A stretch of 64,000 nucleotides of DNA from Beijerinckiaceae bacterium RH AL1 (GCA_901457705.2 LR590083.2:4030597-4094596); one strand, 5' to 3'. Shown: positions 1 to 10,982, numbered from the stretch's first letter. Program-made: numbers and translations. The notes: generated by a model not told the origin, from the sequence alone.

Positions 1-347
1 CGACCAAGGCCGACCTCGCGCCGTTTCCCAAGGTGAAGGGAGAGGTGCTGCCCCTCAGCACCCTGACGGGCCAGAACCTCGACGTCCTCGTCGGCCGTCT
101 CGCCGCCTTCGCGCAAAACCTCGCCGCGCCGGCCGGCGCCGGTCTCATCGCCCGTGCGCGCCACCGCGACGCCTTCGCCGCCGCGCTCGCCGCGCTCGAT
201 CACGCCACGGCGAGCCCCGCCCCGCCGATCGAGATCGTCGCCGAGCACCTGCGCGCCGCCCGCTTCGCCCTCGACCGCCTCATCGGCGCCGTCGACGTCG
301 AGGATATTTTGGGCGACGTCTTCGCGCGATTCTGCATCGGCAAGTGA
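1..347 (+). CDS. mnmE: MnmE (TrmE) tRNA-modification GTPase, C-terminal part
   Basis: The reading frame is open from base 3 and ends in a stop at 345-347. It starts in TKADL, which fits the G4 (NKxD-like) motif of the MnmE G domain, so everything upstream is off the window. It ends in FCIGK; the C-terminal C-I-G-K is the invariant MnmE tail whose cysteine is required for the reaction. With MnmG this enzyme installs the aminomethyl-type modification on wobble uridine 34 of certain tRNAs. mnmG follows at 1730, but a convergent MFS gene lies between them, so the two are not one transcript here. Identification is firm for the visible part. Confidence 0.95.
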   Translation, partial: TKADLAPFPKVKGEVLPLSTLTGQNLDVLVGRLAAFAQNLAAPAGAGLIARARHRDAFAAALAALDHATASPAPPIEIVAEHLRAARFALDRLIGAVDVEDILGDVFARFCIGK

Positions 348-349
348 AA

Positions 350-1579
350 CTACGGGTCGACCGGCTGCAGCCGCGGCAGCAGGCGCGCCGACAGCACGGC
401 GCCGGCCGCCGCAAACACGGCGACCAGCGCGGCGATGCCGTGGATGCGCGCGGCGGCGTGCTCGAGCGGAGAGGCGCAATATAAATCGAAGACGGATTCT
501 GCGGAGAGCACGAAGCCGATGACGCGACCCGCGGCGCGACGCGGCACGCAGTCCAGCAAGACCAGGGTCAAGATCGATAGGACGCCGAGATCGGCGAGAG
601 CGATGATGTGGAGCGCGGGTCCGCTTTGCGTCCCCAGCGCCGCGAGCACCGGCACGACCGCGGCAACGGCAAAGCCAGCCACGAGGAACGGCCGTCGCGC
701 AAAGACCCAATCGCGTCGCTGCCGGAAGATCCGATCCGAGGCCCAGGCGGCCGTCAGGGTCGCGATCGTTGAGGCATAAGCGAGCAGGAATGTCGGCACG
801 TCGCCGCCGAGGCTTTGCTGCTCCCACCGGAGCCCGCTCGCGACGCGATCCGTCACGACCCGGCAGAGCTCGAAGGCGAGGATGATCCACAGAGCTCTGC
901 TGGACAGCACATCAGCCCACGCCTCGTGCCTTTGAGGCGGCGGGCGAAGATCGAGGCCAGTTTCGGCATCGACCTCGCGAAGGCCGGCGAGCCAGACGAT
1001 GAAAAGCGCAGCGCCCAACGTCGTCAGCGCGAGAATGGGAAATTGCCAGGTTTCAGGGATGTCACGGTTGACGAGCGGGAAGCGGAAGCGGAGCAGCGGG
1101 TGCTCGCGGCTCTGTTCGTAAAGAAGCAGGAGAAGCACGACGGCCACGCCGCGCCGTCGGAGCGGCCAGGCGAGGCGCAGCGCCAGGAGATAGCCGGTGA
1201 TCAGGAATCCCGGCAGCATCATGCGCAGAGGCGAGGACAGGACGCGGAAAGCGACCGGGTCGACCACCGTGGCCATCGGCATGACAGCGCACCAAACGAG
1301 GATGACGATGGCAATGCCGCGCTTGATACCGATCCGGTCGAACGTCATGCCGGCCACGATATAGCTGGCACACGCGACCACTTTGCTGAGAGCGTAGACC
1401 CAGCGTTCGGCGGTGTCGGCTAAATGGTTGGCCGTCTGGAAGCGGACGAAAAACCAGGCGTCCGCCTCGAGCGCGCGGAGCCCAAGCAGGACAAGGATCA
1501 GCAGCGCGAGCAGCCAGATGCGGGACAACGCAGCGCGTCGCATGCGGGCGCGGCCGTGCAGGCCGGCGACAATGGCCAT
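350..1579 (-). CDS. MFS-type membrane transporter
   Basis: A 409-residue, very hydrophobic protein with about a dozen potential membrane segments, which is the normal MFS length. Residues 77-88 read GMTFDRIGIKRG and fit MFS motif A (G-x3-D-R-x-G-x-R/K) between helices 2 and 3. The substrate cannot be told. It runs convergent to mnmE, whose stop lies 2 bases away, and diverges from mnmG, with a parS site in the 150-bp gap. It interrupts the usual mnmE-mnmG order. The start at 1579 is an ATG, though an internal ATG (Met13) just before the first helix is also possible. Confidence 0.75.
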   Translation of the reverse strand: MAIVAGLHGRARMRRAALSRIWLLALLILVLLGLRALEADAWFFVRFQTANHLADTAERWVYALSKVVACASYIVAGMTFDRIGIKRGIAIVILVWCAVMPMATVVDPVAFRVLSSPLRMMLPGFLITGYLLALRLAWPLRRRGVAVVLLLLLYEQSREHPLLRFRFPLVNRDIPETWQFPILALTTLGAALFIVWLAGLREVDAETGLDLRPPPQRHEAWADVLSSRALWIILAFELCRVVTDRVASGLRWEQQSLGGDVPTFLLAYASTIATLTAAWASDRIFRQRRDWVFARRPFLVAGFAVAAVVPVLAALGTQSGPALHIIALADLGVLSILTLVLLDCVPRRAAGRVIGFVLSAESVFDLYCASPLEHAAARIHGIAALVAVFAAAGAVLSARLLPRLQPVDP

Positions 1580-1660
1580 GGCAATGTTGCCCTTCGAGGG
1601 AAATTCGGGTCTCGGGACGGAACGAGCCTACTGCAAATCGGCGCCGGTTTCGCGACAGCC

Positions 1661-1676
1661 TGTTTCACGTGAAACA
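1661..1676. other. parS centromere site 1
   Basis: The 16-bp sequence TGTTTCACGTGAAACA is a perfect palindrome and equals the consensus parS bound by chromosomal ParB. It lies between the MFS gene and mnmG. Two identical copies are at 3602 and 4058, all within 3.6 kb upstream of parB. Confidence 0.97.
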
Positions 1677-1729
1677 TCGCGTGCGCGGCCCGTCGTGACG
1701 ATCGGGCCCGGGCCTGCTAGAACGGCCGC

Positions 1730-3601
<1,872 letters not shown>

Positions 3602-3617
3602 TGTTTCACGTGAAACA
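3602..3617. other. parS centromere site 2
   Basis: Second perfect TGTTTCACGTGAAACA. It begins immediately after the mnmG stop codon, in the mnmG-rsmG gap. Confidence 0.97.
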
Positions 3618-3651
3618 TGCCGTGGCGCGCGCTATCGCTTCAGCCTTCCCG

Positions 3652-3731
3652 CGTCATTGCGAGCCGCAGGCGAAGCAATCCAAAGTCTCCGCGCACGCTC
3701 CCTGGATTGCTTCGCTGCGCTCGCAATGACG
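3652..3731. repeat. Palindromic dispersed repeat (CGTCATTGCGAGC family)
   Basis: An 80-bp imperfect palindrome. It opens with CGTCATTGCGAGC and closes with GCTCGCAATGACG, and inner arms GAAGCAATCCA / TGGATTGCTTC also pair. A second member lies at 32472-32594. The right outer arm contains the ATG at 3726, the most likely start of rsmG, so this copy is fused to the gene's translation start. Confidence 0.85.
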
Positions 3732-4385
3732 GGTGCAGCGAGCCGCGAGCAGGCATCGGTCCTCGCGACCCTGTCCGTCGACACCGCGCGGCGGCTCACG
3801 ATCTTCGCCGACCTGCTTGTGCGCTGGCAGGCGACGATCAACCTGGTCGCCCCGTCCACCCTGCCCGAGCTGTGGTCGCGCCATATCGGCGATTCGCTGC
3901 AGGTCCAAGCCGCGGCGCCGGACGCCCGGCGCTGGGTCGATCTCGGCTCCGGCGGCGGCTTTCCCGGCCTCGTCACTGCAATCGTTCTTACGGGCACGCC
4001 TGGCGCCAAGGTCCACCTCGTGGAAAGCGACAAGCGCAAGGCGGCCTTCCTGCGCACTGTTTCACGTGAAACAGGGGCCCCCGCGATCGTCCATGCCGAG
4101 CGCATCGAAGCGTTCGTGCCGGGCCACGCCGCGCCGGTCGACGCGGTCAGCGCGCGGGCGCTCGCGCCGCTGCCGCAGCTCGTCGCCTGGGCAGAAAAAT
4201 TCCTGCTGGCGGGCGCAATCGGGATTTTTCCCAAGGGACAACAGGCCGAGTCCGAATTGACCGCGATCAAGCGCGACCATAAGTTCCGCGTCGAGTCTCG
4301 CGCCAGCACGACGCAGGACGGGTCTCGCCTCGTGATCGTCACGGCCGCCGAGAGGTCCAACGACCCTCCGCCGCCGGCGGAGTGA
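3726..4385 (+). CDS. rsmG: RsmG (GidB) 16S rRNA m7G527 methyltransferase
   Basis: A 219-residue SAM-dependent methyltransferase acting on G527 of 16S rRNA. Residues 51-58 (SRHIGDSL) and the SAM-binding loop at 71-81 (VDLGSGGGFPG) are the family signatures. The open frame extends upstream to 3657, but that part is translation of the palindromic repeat and has no family similarity, so ATG 3726 is chosen. That ATG lies inside the repeat's right arm and I see no good ribosome-binding site, so the start remains slightly uncertain. Codons 111-116 (TVSRET) are parS site 3. parA follows 6 bp after the stop. Confidence 0.93.
   Translation: MTGAASREQASVLATLSVDTARRLTIFADLLVRWQATINLVAPSTLPELWSRHIGDSLQVQAAAPDARRWVDLGSGGGFPGLVTAIVLTGTPGAKVHLVESDKRKAAFLRTVSRETGAPAIVHAERIEAFVPGHAAPVDAVSARALAPLPQLVAWAEKFLLAGAIGIFPKGQQAESELTAIKRDHKFRVESRASTTQDGSRLVIVTAAERSNDPPPPAE
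4058..4073. other. parS centromere site 3, inside rsmG
   Basis: Third perfect TGTTTCACGTGAAACA. It runs from the last base of codon 111 through codon 116 of rsmG and is read as V-S-R-E-T. The ParB site is thus kept within coding sequence. Confidence 0.97.
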
Positions 4386-4391
4386 AGTGCC

Positions 4392-5204
4392 GTGCCGCTC
4401 GCCAAAGCCCAGCGCATCCTCGTCGTCGCCAACCAGAAGGGCGGCGTCGGCAAGACCACGACGGCTATCAATCTCGGCACCGCGCTCGCCGCGATCAACG
4501 AGCGCGTGCTGATCATCGACCTCGATCCGCAGGGCAACGCGTCGACCGGGCTCGGCATCGACCGCAAGAACCGTTCGATCTCCACCTATCACGTCATGAT
4601 GGGCGAGGCCGATCTCACCGACGCGATCCTGCCGACGGCCGTGCCGCGCCTCTCCGTCGCGCCGTCGACGCTCGACCTGCTCGGCGTCGAGCTCGAGATC
4701 GCGACGCACAAGGACCGCACGTTCAAGCTGCGCGAGGCCGTGCGCAAGCTCGCCGCCGCGACGCAGCGCAAGGACGGCTACACGTACGTCCTCATCGACT
4801 GCCCGCCGTCGCTCAACCTGCTCACCATCAACGCGCTCGCCGCCGCGCACGCCATCCTGGTGCCGCTGCAGTGCGAGTTCTTCGCGCTCGAGGGCCTGTC
4901 GCAGCTCCTGTCGACGGTCGACCAGGTGAAGGGGTCGCTGAACCCGTCGCTCGAGATCCACGGCGTCGTGCTCACGATGTACGACGCGCGCAACTCGCTC
5001 GCCCGCCAGGTCGTCGCCGACGTGCGCGGCTTCCTCGGCGACAAGGTCTACGAGACGGTGATCCCGCGGAACGTGCGCATCTCGGAGGCGCCGTCCTACG
5101 GCAAGCCGGCGCTCATCTACGATCTCAAGTGCCCGGGCAGCCAGGCCTACCTCAAGCTCGCCTCGGAAGTGATCCGCCGCGAGCGCCATTTGGATGCCGC
5201 GTGA
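4392..5204 (+). CDS. parA: ParA chromosome-partition ATPase
   Basis: A 270-residue deviant Walker-type ATPase. Residues 14-24 read NQKGGVGKTTT, with the signature lysine K16 and the P-loop lysine K21. DLDPQGNASTGLG and LIDCPPSLNLLT (Walker B) follow. It binds DNA non-specifically on the nucleoid and is stimulated by ParB bound at parS, which moves origins apart. The start is a GTG at 4392, 6 bp after rsmG, with GGCGGAG upstream. Its stop overlaps the ATG of parB in TGATG, so the two are translationally coupled. Confidence 0.97.
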   Translation: MPLAKAQRILVVANQKGGVGKTTTAINLGTALAAINERVLIIDLDPQGNASTGLGIDRKNRSISTYHVMMGEADLTDAILPTAVPRLSVAPSTLDLLGVELEIATHKDRTFKLREAVRKLAAATQRKDGYTYVLIDCPPSLNLLTINALAAAHAILVPLQCEFFALEGLSQLLSTVDQVKGSLNPSLEIHGVVLTMYDARNSLARQVVADVRGFLGDKVYETVIPRNVRISEAPSYGKPALIYDLKCPGSQAYLKLASEVIRRERHLDAA

Positions 5205-6130
5205 TGGCGAAGACGCAGAAGGCCGAGAAGATGCCGGTGCCCGCCCCCGTCGCGGTGCCGGAGCGAGCGAACCAGCCCCGCCTCGGCCGCGGCCTCGCCG
5301 CCCTGCTCGGCGACAGCGGGCATGAGAGCGAGACCGTAGTCCGCGCGCGCGGGCAGAAGCGCGTGCCGATCGAGTTCCTGCGCCGCAACCCGCAGAACCC
5401 GCGCACGAACTTCGACGAGGACGATCTCGCCGACCTCACGGCCTCGGTGCGCGAGAAGGGGATCATCCAGCCGATCCTCGTGCGCACGATGCCGGGCGAG
5501 GCCGACGCCTACGAGATCATCGCCGGCGAGCGCCGCTGGCGCGCTGCGCAGGGCGCCGGCCTGCACGAGGTGCCGATCGTCACGATCGAGGCCGACGACA
5601 AGGCCGCGCTCGAGATCGCGATCATCGAGAATGTGCAGCGCTCGAACCTCAATGCGATGGAAGAGGCCGAGGGCTACGAGCGGCTGTCGGCCGAGTTCGG
5701 CTACACGCAGGGCGACCTCGCGCGGGTCATCGGCAAGAGCCGGCCCTACGTCACCAACACGATCCGGCTCCTGAAGCTGCCGGAAGCCTCGCGGGCGCTG
5801 CTGGCCACCGGGCAGATCTCGGCGGGGCACGCGCGTGCGCTGCTCAACTGCGACGACCCGGACGCGCTGGCGAAGCGGATCGTCGATCGCAACCTCTCCG
5901 TCCGCGCCGTCGAGGAGATCGTCCGCGCGCAGCACGACGCGAAGGACGCGGCGCCGGCGAAGCGCCCGGCGCGCGAGAAGGATGCGGACACGCGTGCGCT
6001 CGAGAAGCGGCTGTCGGATCGGGTGGGGCTCGCAATCGACATCAAGCCGAAGGGCGACGGCGGCGAGGTGAAGCTCAAGTACGAGAGCCTGGAGCAGCTC
6101 GACAAGCTCGTGGCGCTGCTGGGGGCGTAG
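5204..6130 (+). CDS. parB: ParB chromosome-partition CTPase and parS-binding protein
   Basis: A 308-residue ParB. The N-terminal LGRGLAALLG (27-36) is the segment that stimulates ParA ATPase. GERRWRA (108-114) is the CTP-binding GERRxR box and ENVQRSNLN (142-150) is the second nucleotide motif. A helix-turn-helix at about 167-190 recognises parS. The C-terminal 50 residues are the dimerisation domain. The same frame is open far upstream through parA, but the real start is the ATG overlapping the parA stop. A hairpin repeat follows at 6141. Confidence 0.97.
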   Translation: MAKTQKAEKMPVPAPVAVPERANQPRLGRGLAALLGDSGHESETVVRARGQKRVPIEFLRRNPQNPRTNFDEDDLADLTASVREKGIIQPILVRTMPGEADAYEIIAGERRWRAAQGAGLHEVPIVTIEADDKAALEIAIIENVQRSNLNAMEEAEGYERLSAEFGYTQGDLARVIGKSRPYVTNTIRLLKLPEASRALLATGQISAGHARALLNCDDPDALAKRIVDRNLSVRAVEEIVRAQHDAKDAAPAKRPAREKDADTRALEKRLSDRVGLAIDIKPKGDGGEVKLKYESLEQLDKLVALLGA

Positions 6131-6140
6131 GGCTGCCTCT

Positions 6141-6322
6141 CCTTCACCCGCTTGCGGGAGAAGGTGGCCCCGCGAAGCGGGGTCGGATGAGGGGAGCCGG
6201 GCGCGGGACGCCTGCGCTAGTGGTTGGGCTGCAAAGTAAACCCTCGCCGCCGAGCTCGTGCTGGAACTGCCCTCATCCGACCCGACTTCGTCGGGCCACC
6301 TTCTCCCGCAAGCGGGAGAAGG
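6141..6322. repeat. Dispersed paired-hairpin repeat, copy 1
   Basis: Left arm contains GCTTGCGGGAGAAGGTGG and GGCCCCGCGAAGCGGGG then GTCGGATGAGGG. The right arm is its near reverse complement (CCCTCATCC... TTCTCCCGCAAGCGGGAGAA). Each arm also folds on itself. It separates the convergent ends of parB and the RND transporter gene and may serve as a two-way terminator. Four more copies lie at 9551, 13425, 13648 and 14374. Confidence 0.85.
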
Positions 6323-6334
6323 GGTGCTGCGGCC

Positions 6335-9300
6335 TCAGGCCCGCGACGGCAGGCTGCGCTCGCTCGGGACGTGGATGCTCTTCGGGCGGCCGAAGATGCG
6401 GTGCACGGCGACGAAGAAGATCGGCGTGAAGATCAGGCCGAACGCCGTCACGCCGAGCATGCCGAAGAACACCGTGGTGCCGAGCGTCTGACGCATCTCG
6501 GCGCCGGCGCCCGATGCGATCAGCAGGGGCACGACGCCGAGGATGAAGGCGAACGACGTCATCAGGATCGGCCGCAGGCGCGTGCGGCCGGCCTGGATCG
6601 CCGCGTCGCGCGCGCTGGCGCCGGCCTCCTCCGACTGCTTGGCGAACTCGACGATCAGGATCGCGTTTTTCGCCGCCAGGCCGACGAGCACGGTGAAGCC
6701 GATCTGCGCCAGGATGTCGACGTTCATCATGCGGTACATGAGCCCGGTCACCGCGGCGAGCAGGCACATCGGCACGATGAGCACGACTGACAGCGGCAGG
6801 CTCCAGCTCTCGTACTGCGCCGCGAGCACCAGGAAGACGAAGAACACCGAGGCGCCGAAGATGATCAGCGTCGTGTTGCCGGCGGTCGTCTGCTGGTAGG
6901 CGAGGTCCGTCCACTCGAACGACATGCCCTGCGGCAGGCGCTCGGCGGCGAGCTTCGACATCACCGCGAGCCCGTAGGACGAGGCGTAGCCGGGCAGCGT
7001 GCCGCCCTGCACTTCCGCGGCCGGATAGAGGTTGTAGCGCGGCACGCGGTAGGGGTCGGAGGTGCGGCGCATCTGCGCCACCGCCGAGATCGGCACCATC
7101 TGGCCGGCGGCGTTGCGGGTCTTCAGGTGGGCGATGTCCTCCGTCGTGTTGCGGAAGCGGCCGTCGGCCTGGGCCAGGACCTCGTAGGTGCGGCCGAGAT
7201 AGTTGACGTCGTTGATGTAGGCCGAGCCGAGGTAGAGCTGCATCGCGTTGAAGATCGCCGAAGGCGAGACGCCGAGCTTCTCGGCGCGCTCGCGGTCGAT
7301 GTCGGCATAGATCGACGGCGTGCCCGTGGTGAACGGCGTGAAGAGCTGGGCCATGCCCGGCACCTGCATCGCCGCGCCGATGAGATCCCACGCCGCGGCC
7401 TGCAGCGCGTGCGGCCCGAGATTGCGCTGGTCCTCCAGCATCATCTTGAATCCGCCGGCCGTGCCGAGGCCGGGGACCGGCGGCGGCGGGATGGCGATGA
7501 TGAAGGCGCCCTGGATGCCGGCCAGCGCCTGGTTGACCTTCTGCAGCACGACGGGTGCGGTGAGGCCCTGCTTGTCGCGCTCCTCGAAGGACTTCAGGTT
7601 GACGAAGATCGCGCCGGCGTTCGAGGCCTGCGTGAAGGTGGCGCCGTCGAAGCCGGCGAAGGCGACCTCGTTGGCGACGCCCGGCACCTTCTTCAGGCGC
7701 TCGGTCGCCTCGCGGATGACCTCGTCGGTCCGCTGCAGCGAGGCGCCGGGCGGCAGCTGGTAGATCGAGATGAGGTAGCCGAGGTCCTGGTCCGGGATGA
7801 AGCCCGTCGGCGCGCGCACGAACTGCACGCCGGTGAGCGCGATGAGCCCGGCGTAGACGACGAGCATCAGCGTGCCGACGCGGAGCAGGCGCCCGACCAT
7901 GCGGCCGTAGCCGTTCGACAGCCACTCGAAGGTGCGGTTGAAGCGATCGAAGAACCAGACCACGGGCCGCGCGATCAGCGGCGCCCGCCCGACGTGCGTC
8001 TCCTCGTGTGGCTTGAAGAGCAGCGCGCAGAGCGCCGGGCTCAGCGTCAGCGAGACAAAGGCCGAGACGATCGTCGAGGCGGCGATCGTCACCGCGAACT
8101 GGCGGAAGAACTGGCCCGAGATGCCGGAGATGAAGGCCGACGGCACGAACACCGCGCAGAGCGTGAGCGCGATCGCGATCAGCGCGCCGCCGACCTCGTC
8201 CATCGTGCGGTGCGCGGCCTCGCGCGGCGACAGGCCGAGCCGCAGGTTGCGCTCGACGTTCTCGACGACGACGATCGCGTCGTCGACCACGATGCCGACC
8301 GCCAGCACCAGGCCGAACAGCGACAGGTTGTTGAGCGACAAACCGAATGCGGCAAGCACGGTGAACGTGCCGATGAGCGAGATCGGGATCGCGACGATCG
8401 GGATGACGGAGGCGCGCCACGTCTGCAGGAACAGGATCACGACCACGACGACGAGTCCGACCGCCTCGATGATCGTGCGCACGACCTCGGCGACCGACTG
8501 CGCGATGAAGGTCGTCGTGTCGTAGATAATGTCGTACTTCAAACCTTGCGGGAACTGCTTCGACATCTTCGCCATGGCCGCCTTCACGCGGGTCGCCATG
8601 GCGAGCGCGTTGGTGCCGGGCTGCTGGTAGATCAGGATCGGCACGGCGGAGACGCCGTCGAGATAGCCGTTGGCGCCGTAGTTCTCGCCGCCGAGCTCGA
8701 CCCAGCCGATGTCGCGGACGCGCGTCACGCGACCCTGCGCATCGGCCTTCAGGAGGATGTCGGCGAACTGCGAGGGGTCGCTGAGGCGGCCGAGCGCCTT
8801 GACGTTGAGCTGGAAGGCACCGGGCTTCGGCACCGGCGGCTGGTTCAGGATGCCGCCCGAGACCTGCACGTTCTGCGCCTGCAGCGCGGCGATGATCTCT
8901 TCCGCCGTGAGGTTGCGCGAGGCCGCCTTGTCGGGGTCGAGCCAGATGCGCATGGCGTAGTCGTGGTTGCCGAAGACCTGCGCGTCGCCGACGCCCTCGA
9001 CGCGCAGCAGCTCGTCGCGCAGATGCAGCGTCGCGTAGTTCGACATGTAGAGCTGGTCGCGCGAGTTGTCGGGCGACAGGAGATGGATGACCATCATCAG
9101 GTCGGGCGAGCTCTTCTTCACCGTGACGCCGAGGCGCTGCACGACATCGGGCAGGCGCGGGGTGGCGATGGCGACGCGGTTCTGCGTCAGCACCTGCGCG
9201 GTGTTGAGGTCGGTGCCGAGCTTGAAGGTGACGGTGAGCAGGAGGTTGCCGTCGCCGGTCGACTGGCTCGAGAAGTAGAGCATGTTCTCGACGCCGTTGA

Positions 9301-9511
9301 TCTGCTCCTCGAGCGGCGTCGACACCGTCTCCGCCACCGTGGCGGCCGAGGCACCGGGGTACTGGGTGGTGATCTGGATCGTCGGCGGCGCGATCTCGGG
9401 ATACTGCGCGATCGGCAAGGCGATGTAGGCGACGCCGCCGATAATGGTGATGAACAGGCTCACCACCATCGCGAAGATCGGATGGTCGATGAAGAAGTGC
9501 GAGAGCTTCAT
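6335..9511 (-). CDS. RND efflux transporter, HAE1 (AcrB/MexF) family inner-membrane subunit
   Basis: A 1058-residue proton-driven pump subunit of normal length, starting MKLSHFFIDHPIFAMVVS, the typical first membrane segment. The fourth transmembrane segment reads VVDDAIVVVENVERN (408-422) with the paired proton-relay aspartates D410 and D411. Two large periplasmic loops and a second six-helix half follow. It extrudes drugs or other amphiphiles through a tripartite channel; the substrate is unknown. The fusion-protein gene lies upstream in the same direction, separated by repeat copy 2. No outer-membrane factor gene is adjacent, so it must use one encoded elsewhere. Confidence 0.93.
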   Translation of the reverse strand: MKLSHFFIDHPIFAMVVSLFITIIGGVAYIALPIAQYPEIAPPTIQITTQYPGASAATVAETVSTPLEEQINGVENMLYFSSQSTGDGNLLLTVTFKLGTDLNTAQVLTQNRVAIATPRLPDVVQRLGVTVKKSSPDLMMVIHLLSPDNSRDQLYMSNYATLHLRDELLRVEGVGDAQVFGNHDYAMRIWLDPDKAASRNLTAEEIIAALQAQNVQVSGGILNQPPVPKPGAFQLNVKALGRLSDPSQFADILLKADAQGRVTRVRDIGWVELGGENYGANGYLDGVSAVPILIYQQPGTNALAMATRVKAAMAKMSKQFPQGLKYDIIYDTTTFIAQSVAEVVRTIIEAVGLVVVVVILFLQTWRASVIPIVAIPISLIGTFTVLAAFGLSLNNLSLFGLVLAVGIVVDDAIVVVENVERNLRLGLSPREAAHRTMDEVGGALIAIALTLCAVFVPSAFISGISGQFFRQFAVTIAASTIVSAFVSLTLSPALCALLFKPHEETHVGRAPLIARPVVWFFDRFNRTFEWLSNGYGRMVGRLLRVGTLMLVVYAGLIALTGVQFVRAPTGFIPDQDLGYLISIYQLPPGASLQRTDEVIREATERLKKVPGVANEVAFAGFDGATFTQASNAGAIFVNLKSFEERDKQGLTAPVVLQKVNQALAGIQGAFIIAIPPPPVPGLGTAGGFKMMLEDQRNLGPHALQAAAWDLIGAAMQVPGMAQLFTPFTTGTPSIYADIDRERAEKLGVSPSAIFNAMQLYLGSAYINDVNYLGRTYEVLAQADGRFRNTTEDIAHLKTRNAAGQMVPISAVAQMRRTSDPYRVPRYNLYPAAEVQGGTLPGYASSYGLAVMSKLAAERLPQGMSFEWTDLAYQQTTAGNTTLIIFGASVFFVFLVLAAQYESWSLPLSVVLIVPMCLLAAVTGLMYRMMNVDILAQIGFTVLVGLAAKNAILIVEFAKQSEEAGASARDAAIQAGRTRLRPILMTSFAFILGVVPLLIASGAGAEMRQTLGTTVFFGMLGVTAFGLIFTPIFFVAVHRIFGRPKSIHVPSERSLPSRA

Positions 9512-9550
9512 GATGCAATGAGCCTGGTGATTTTGAAGACGCGCGGCGTT

Positions 9551-9700
9551 CCCTTCTCCCGCTTGCGGGAGAAGGTGGCCCCGCGAAGCGGGGTCGGATG
9601 AGGGACGATGCCGCCTCTCTTCCGTTCGTGGCGCAAGCGGCCCAATCCCTCATCCGACCCGACTTCGTCGGGCCACCTTCTCCCGCAAGCGGGAGAAGGG
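9551..9700. repeat. Dispersed paired-hairpin repeat, copy 2
   Basis: Same two-arm structure as the copy at 6141, with a 40-bp centre of its own. It sits inside the presumed pump operon, between fusion-protein and transporter genes. As RNA it would form strong stem-loops that could stabilise or attenuate the transcript ahead of the transporter gene. Confidence 0.85.
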
Positions 9701-9722
9701 CGGGCCGCGAGCACGCTCGGCA

Positions 9723-10952
9723 TCATCCCTGCCCGGGCGGCAGCTGGATCGCGCCGGGCTTCGGGCTGACCTTGCCGCCGGGGCGGGCGTACATCAGCCC
9801 GTCGATGACGATGCGCTCGTCGGGCGCGAGGCCGCTCTTGACGATGCGCAGGTCGCCGACGGCGGCGCCGATCTGGATGATCTTCGGCACCACCGTGTTG
9901 TCCGGCGTCACCGTCATGACCATCGTGTTCGACTGGTCGGTGGCGAGCGCGGCCTCGGGCACCAGCATCCGCTCCTTCTCGCTGCTGGTCGGCAGCCTGA
10001 GGCGGGCGAACTGGCCGGCGGCGATGAAGAAGTCCGGGTTCGGCACCGTCGCGCGGGCGCGGATGGTGCCGCTGGCGCGGTCCATCTCGTTGTCCATGAA
10101 GTCGAGCGTGCCCTTGTGGCGGAAGCTCGTCTCGTCGGAGAGCGCGATGTCTACGGTGTGGTCGATGGCGGCGCCGGCCTGCTGGTTGTGCAGGTAGCGC
10201 TGGTAGGCGACGTAGTCGCCCTCGCCCATGTCGAAGGAGAGGTAGATCGGATCCTCCGACACGACGGTCGTCAGCAGCGTCGTCGCCCCGCCGGCCTGGC
10301 CGCCGACGATGAGGTTGCCGACCGAGACGCGATGCATCGAGATGCGCCCGGAGATCGGCGCGACGACATGCGTCCATTCCATGTTGAGCTCGGCCTGGCG
10401 CACGGCCGCCCGCGCGCCCTCGAGCGCGGCGTCGCCGGCATCCTGCGCCTGCTGGCGCTGGTCGAGGGTCTCGCGCGAGGCGTAGTCGTTCTGGACGAGG
10501 TTGTTGGTTCGCGCGAGCTGCTTCTTGGCGAGCGACAGGGTCGCGGTCGCCGTCGCGAGCTGCGACTTGGCGGTGGCGAGCGCGATCTCATAAGGCCGCG
10601 GATCGATCACGAAGAGCAGGTCGCCCTTCTTGACCATCTGCCCGTCCTTGAAGTGGATCTCGGTGAGATAGCCCGACACCTGCGCGCGGATCTCGACGCG
10701 GTCGACGGCCTCGAACTGGCCGGTGAAGGTCGTGAAGGTCGCGAGCTTGTGCTTCAGCGGCGTCGAGACGGTGACGCCGGGCGGGGCCATGGCCATCGGC
10801 GGGGCCTGCGGCGCCGGATGCATGTAGGAATAGACCCCGACGCCGCCCGCGGCGAGCAGGACGAGGACGAAGGCCGCGCGGAGCAGCGGGCGCCGGCGGC
10901 GCGGCGCGGCCTCGTCATGCAGATCGCTGTCGCGTTCGACGCGTGCATCCAT
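9723..10952 (-). CDS. RND efflux membrane-fusion (periplasmic adaptor) protein
   Basis: A 409-residue adaptor linking the pump to an outer-membrane channel. An N-terminal membrane anchor spans about 24-43 after an arginine-rich cytoplasmic stretch; no lipobox cysteine is present, so it is an anchored rather than lipidated type. The lipoyl half-motif VSGYLTEIHFKDGQMVKKGD lies at about 93-112, followed by a coiled-coil hairpin and beta-barrel (MVMTVTPDNTVVPKIIQ). The ATG at 10952 lies 31 bp from a perfect TetR-type palindrome, so TetR repression is likely. Confidence 0.92.
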   Translation of the reverse strand: MDARVERDSDLHDEAAPRRRRPLLRAAFVLVLLAAGGVGVYSYMHPAPQAPPMAMAPPGVTVSTPLKHKLATFTTFTGQFEAVDRVEIRAQVSGYLTEIHFKDGQMVKKGDLLFVIDPRPYEIALATAKSQLATATATLSLAKKQLARTNNLVQNDYASRETLDQRQQAQDAGDAALEGARAAVRQAELNMEWTHVVAPISGRISMHRVSVGNLIVGGQAGGATTLLTTVVSEDPIYLSFDMGEGDYVAYQRYLHNQQAGAAIDHTVDIALSDETSFRHKGTLDFMDNEMDRASGTIRARATVPNPDFFIAAGQFARLRLPTSSEKERMLVPEAALATDQSNTMVMTVTPDNTVVPKIIQIGAAVGDLRIVKSGLAPDERIVIDGLMYARPGGKVSPKPGAIQLPPGQG

Positions 10953-10982
10953 CTGATCGTGCCTTTTCGGAAGTCGCCGGAT

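Noticed and set aside
4382-5203. Apparent N-terminal half of a 582-residue parB-frame protein
   Set aside because: It is the parA gene read out of frame; ParB similarity begins exactly at ATG 5204, which overlaps the parA stop.
7127-9601. Long plus-strand open frame of 824 codons and an 1126-codon minus frame over the RND gene
   Set aside because: Both are Arg/Ala/Asp-rich shadows created by high GC; the RND protein in the third frame explains the sequence completely.
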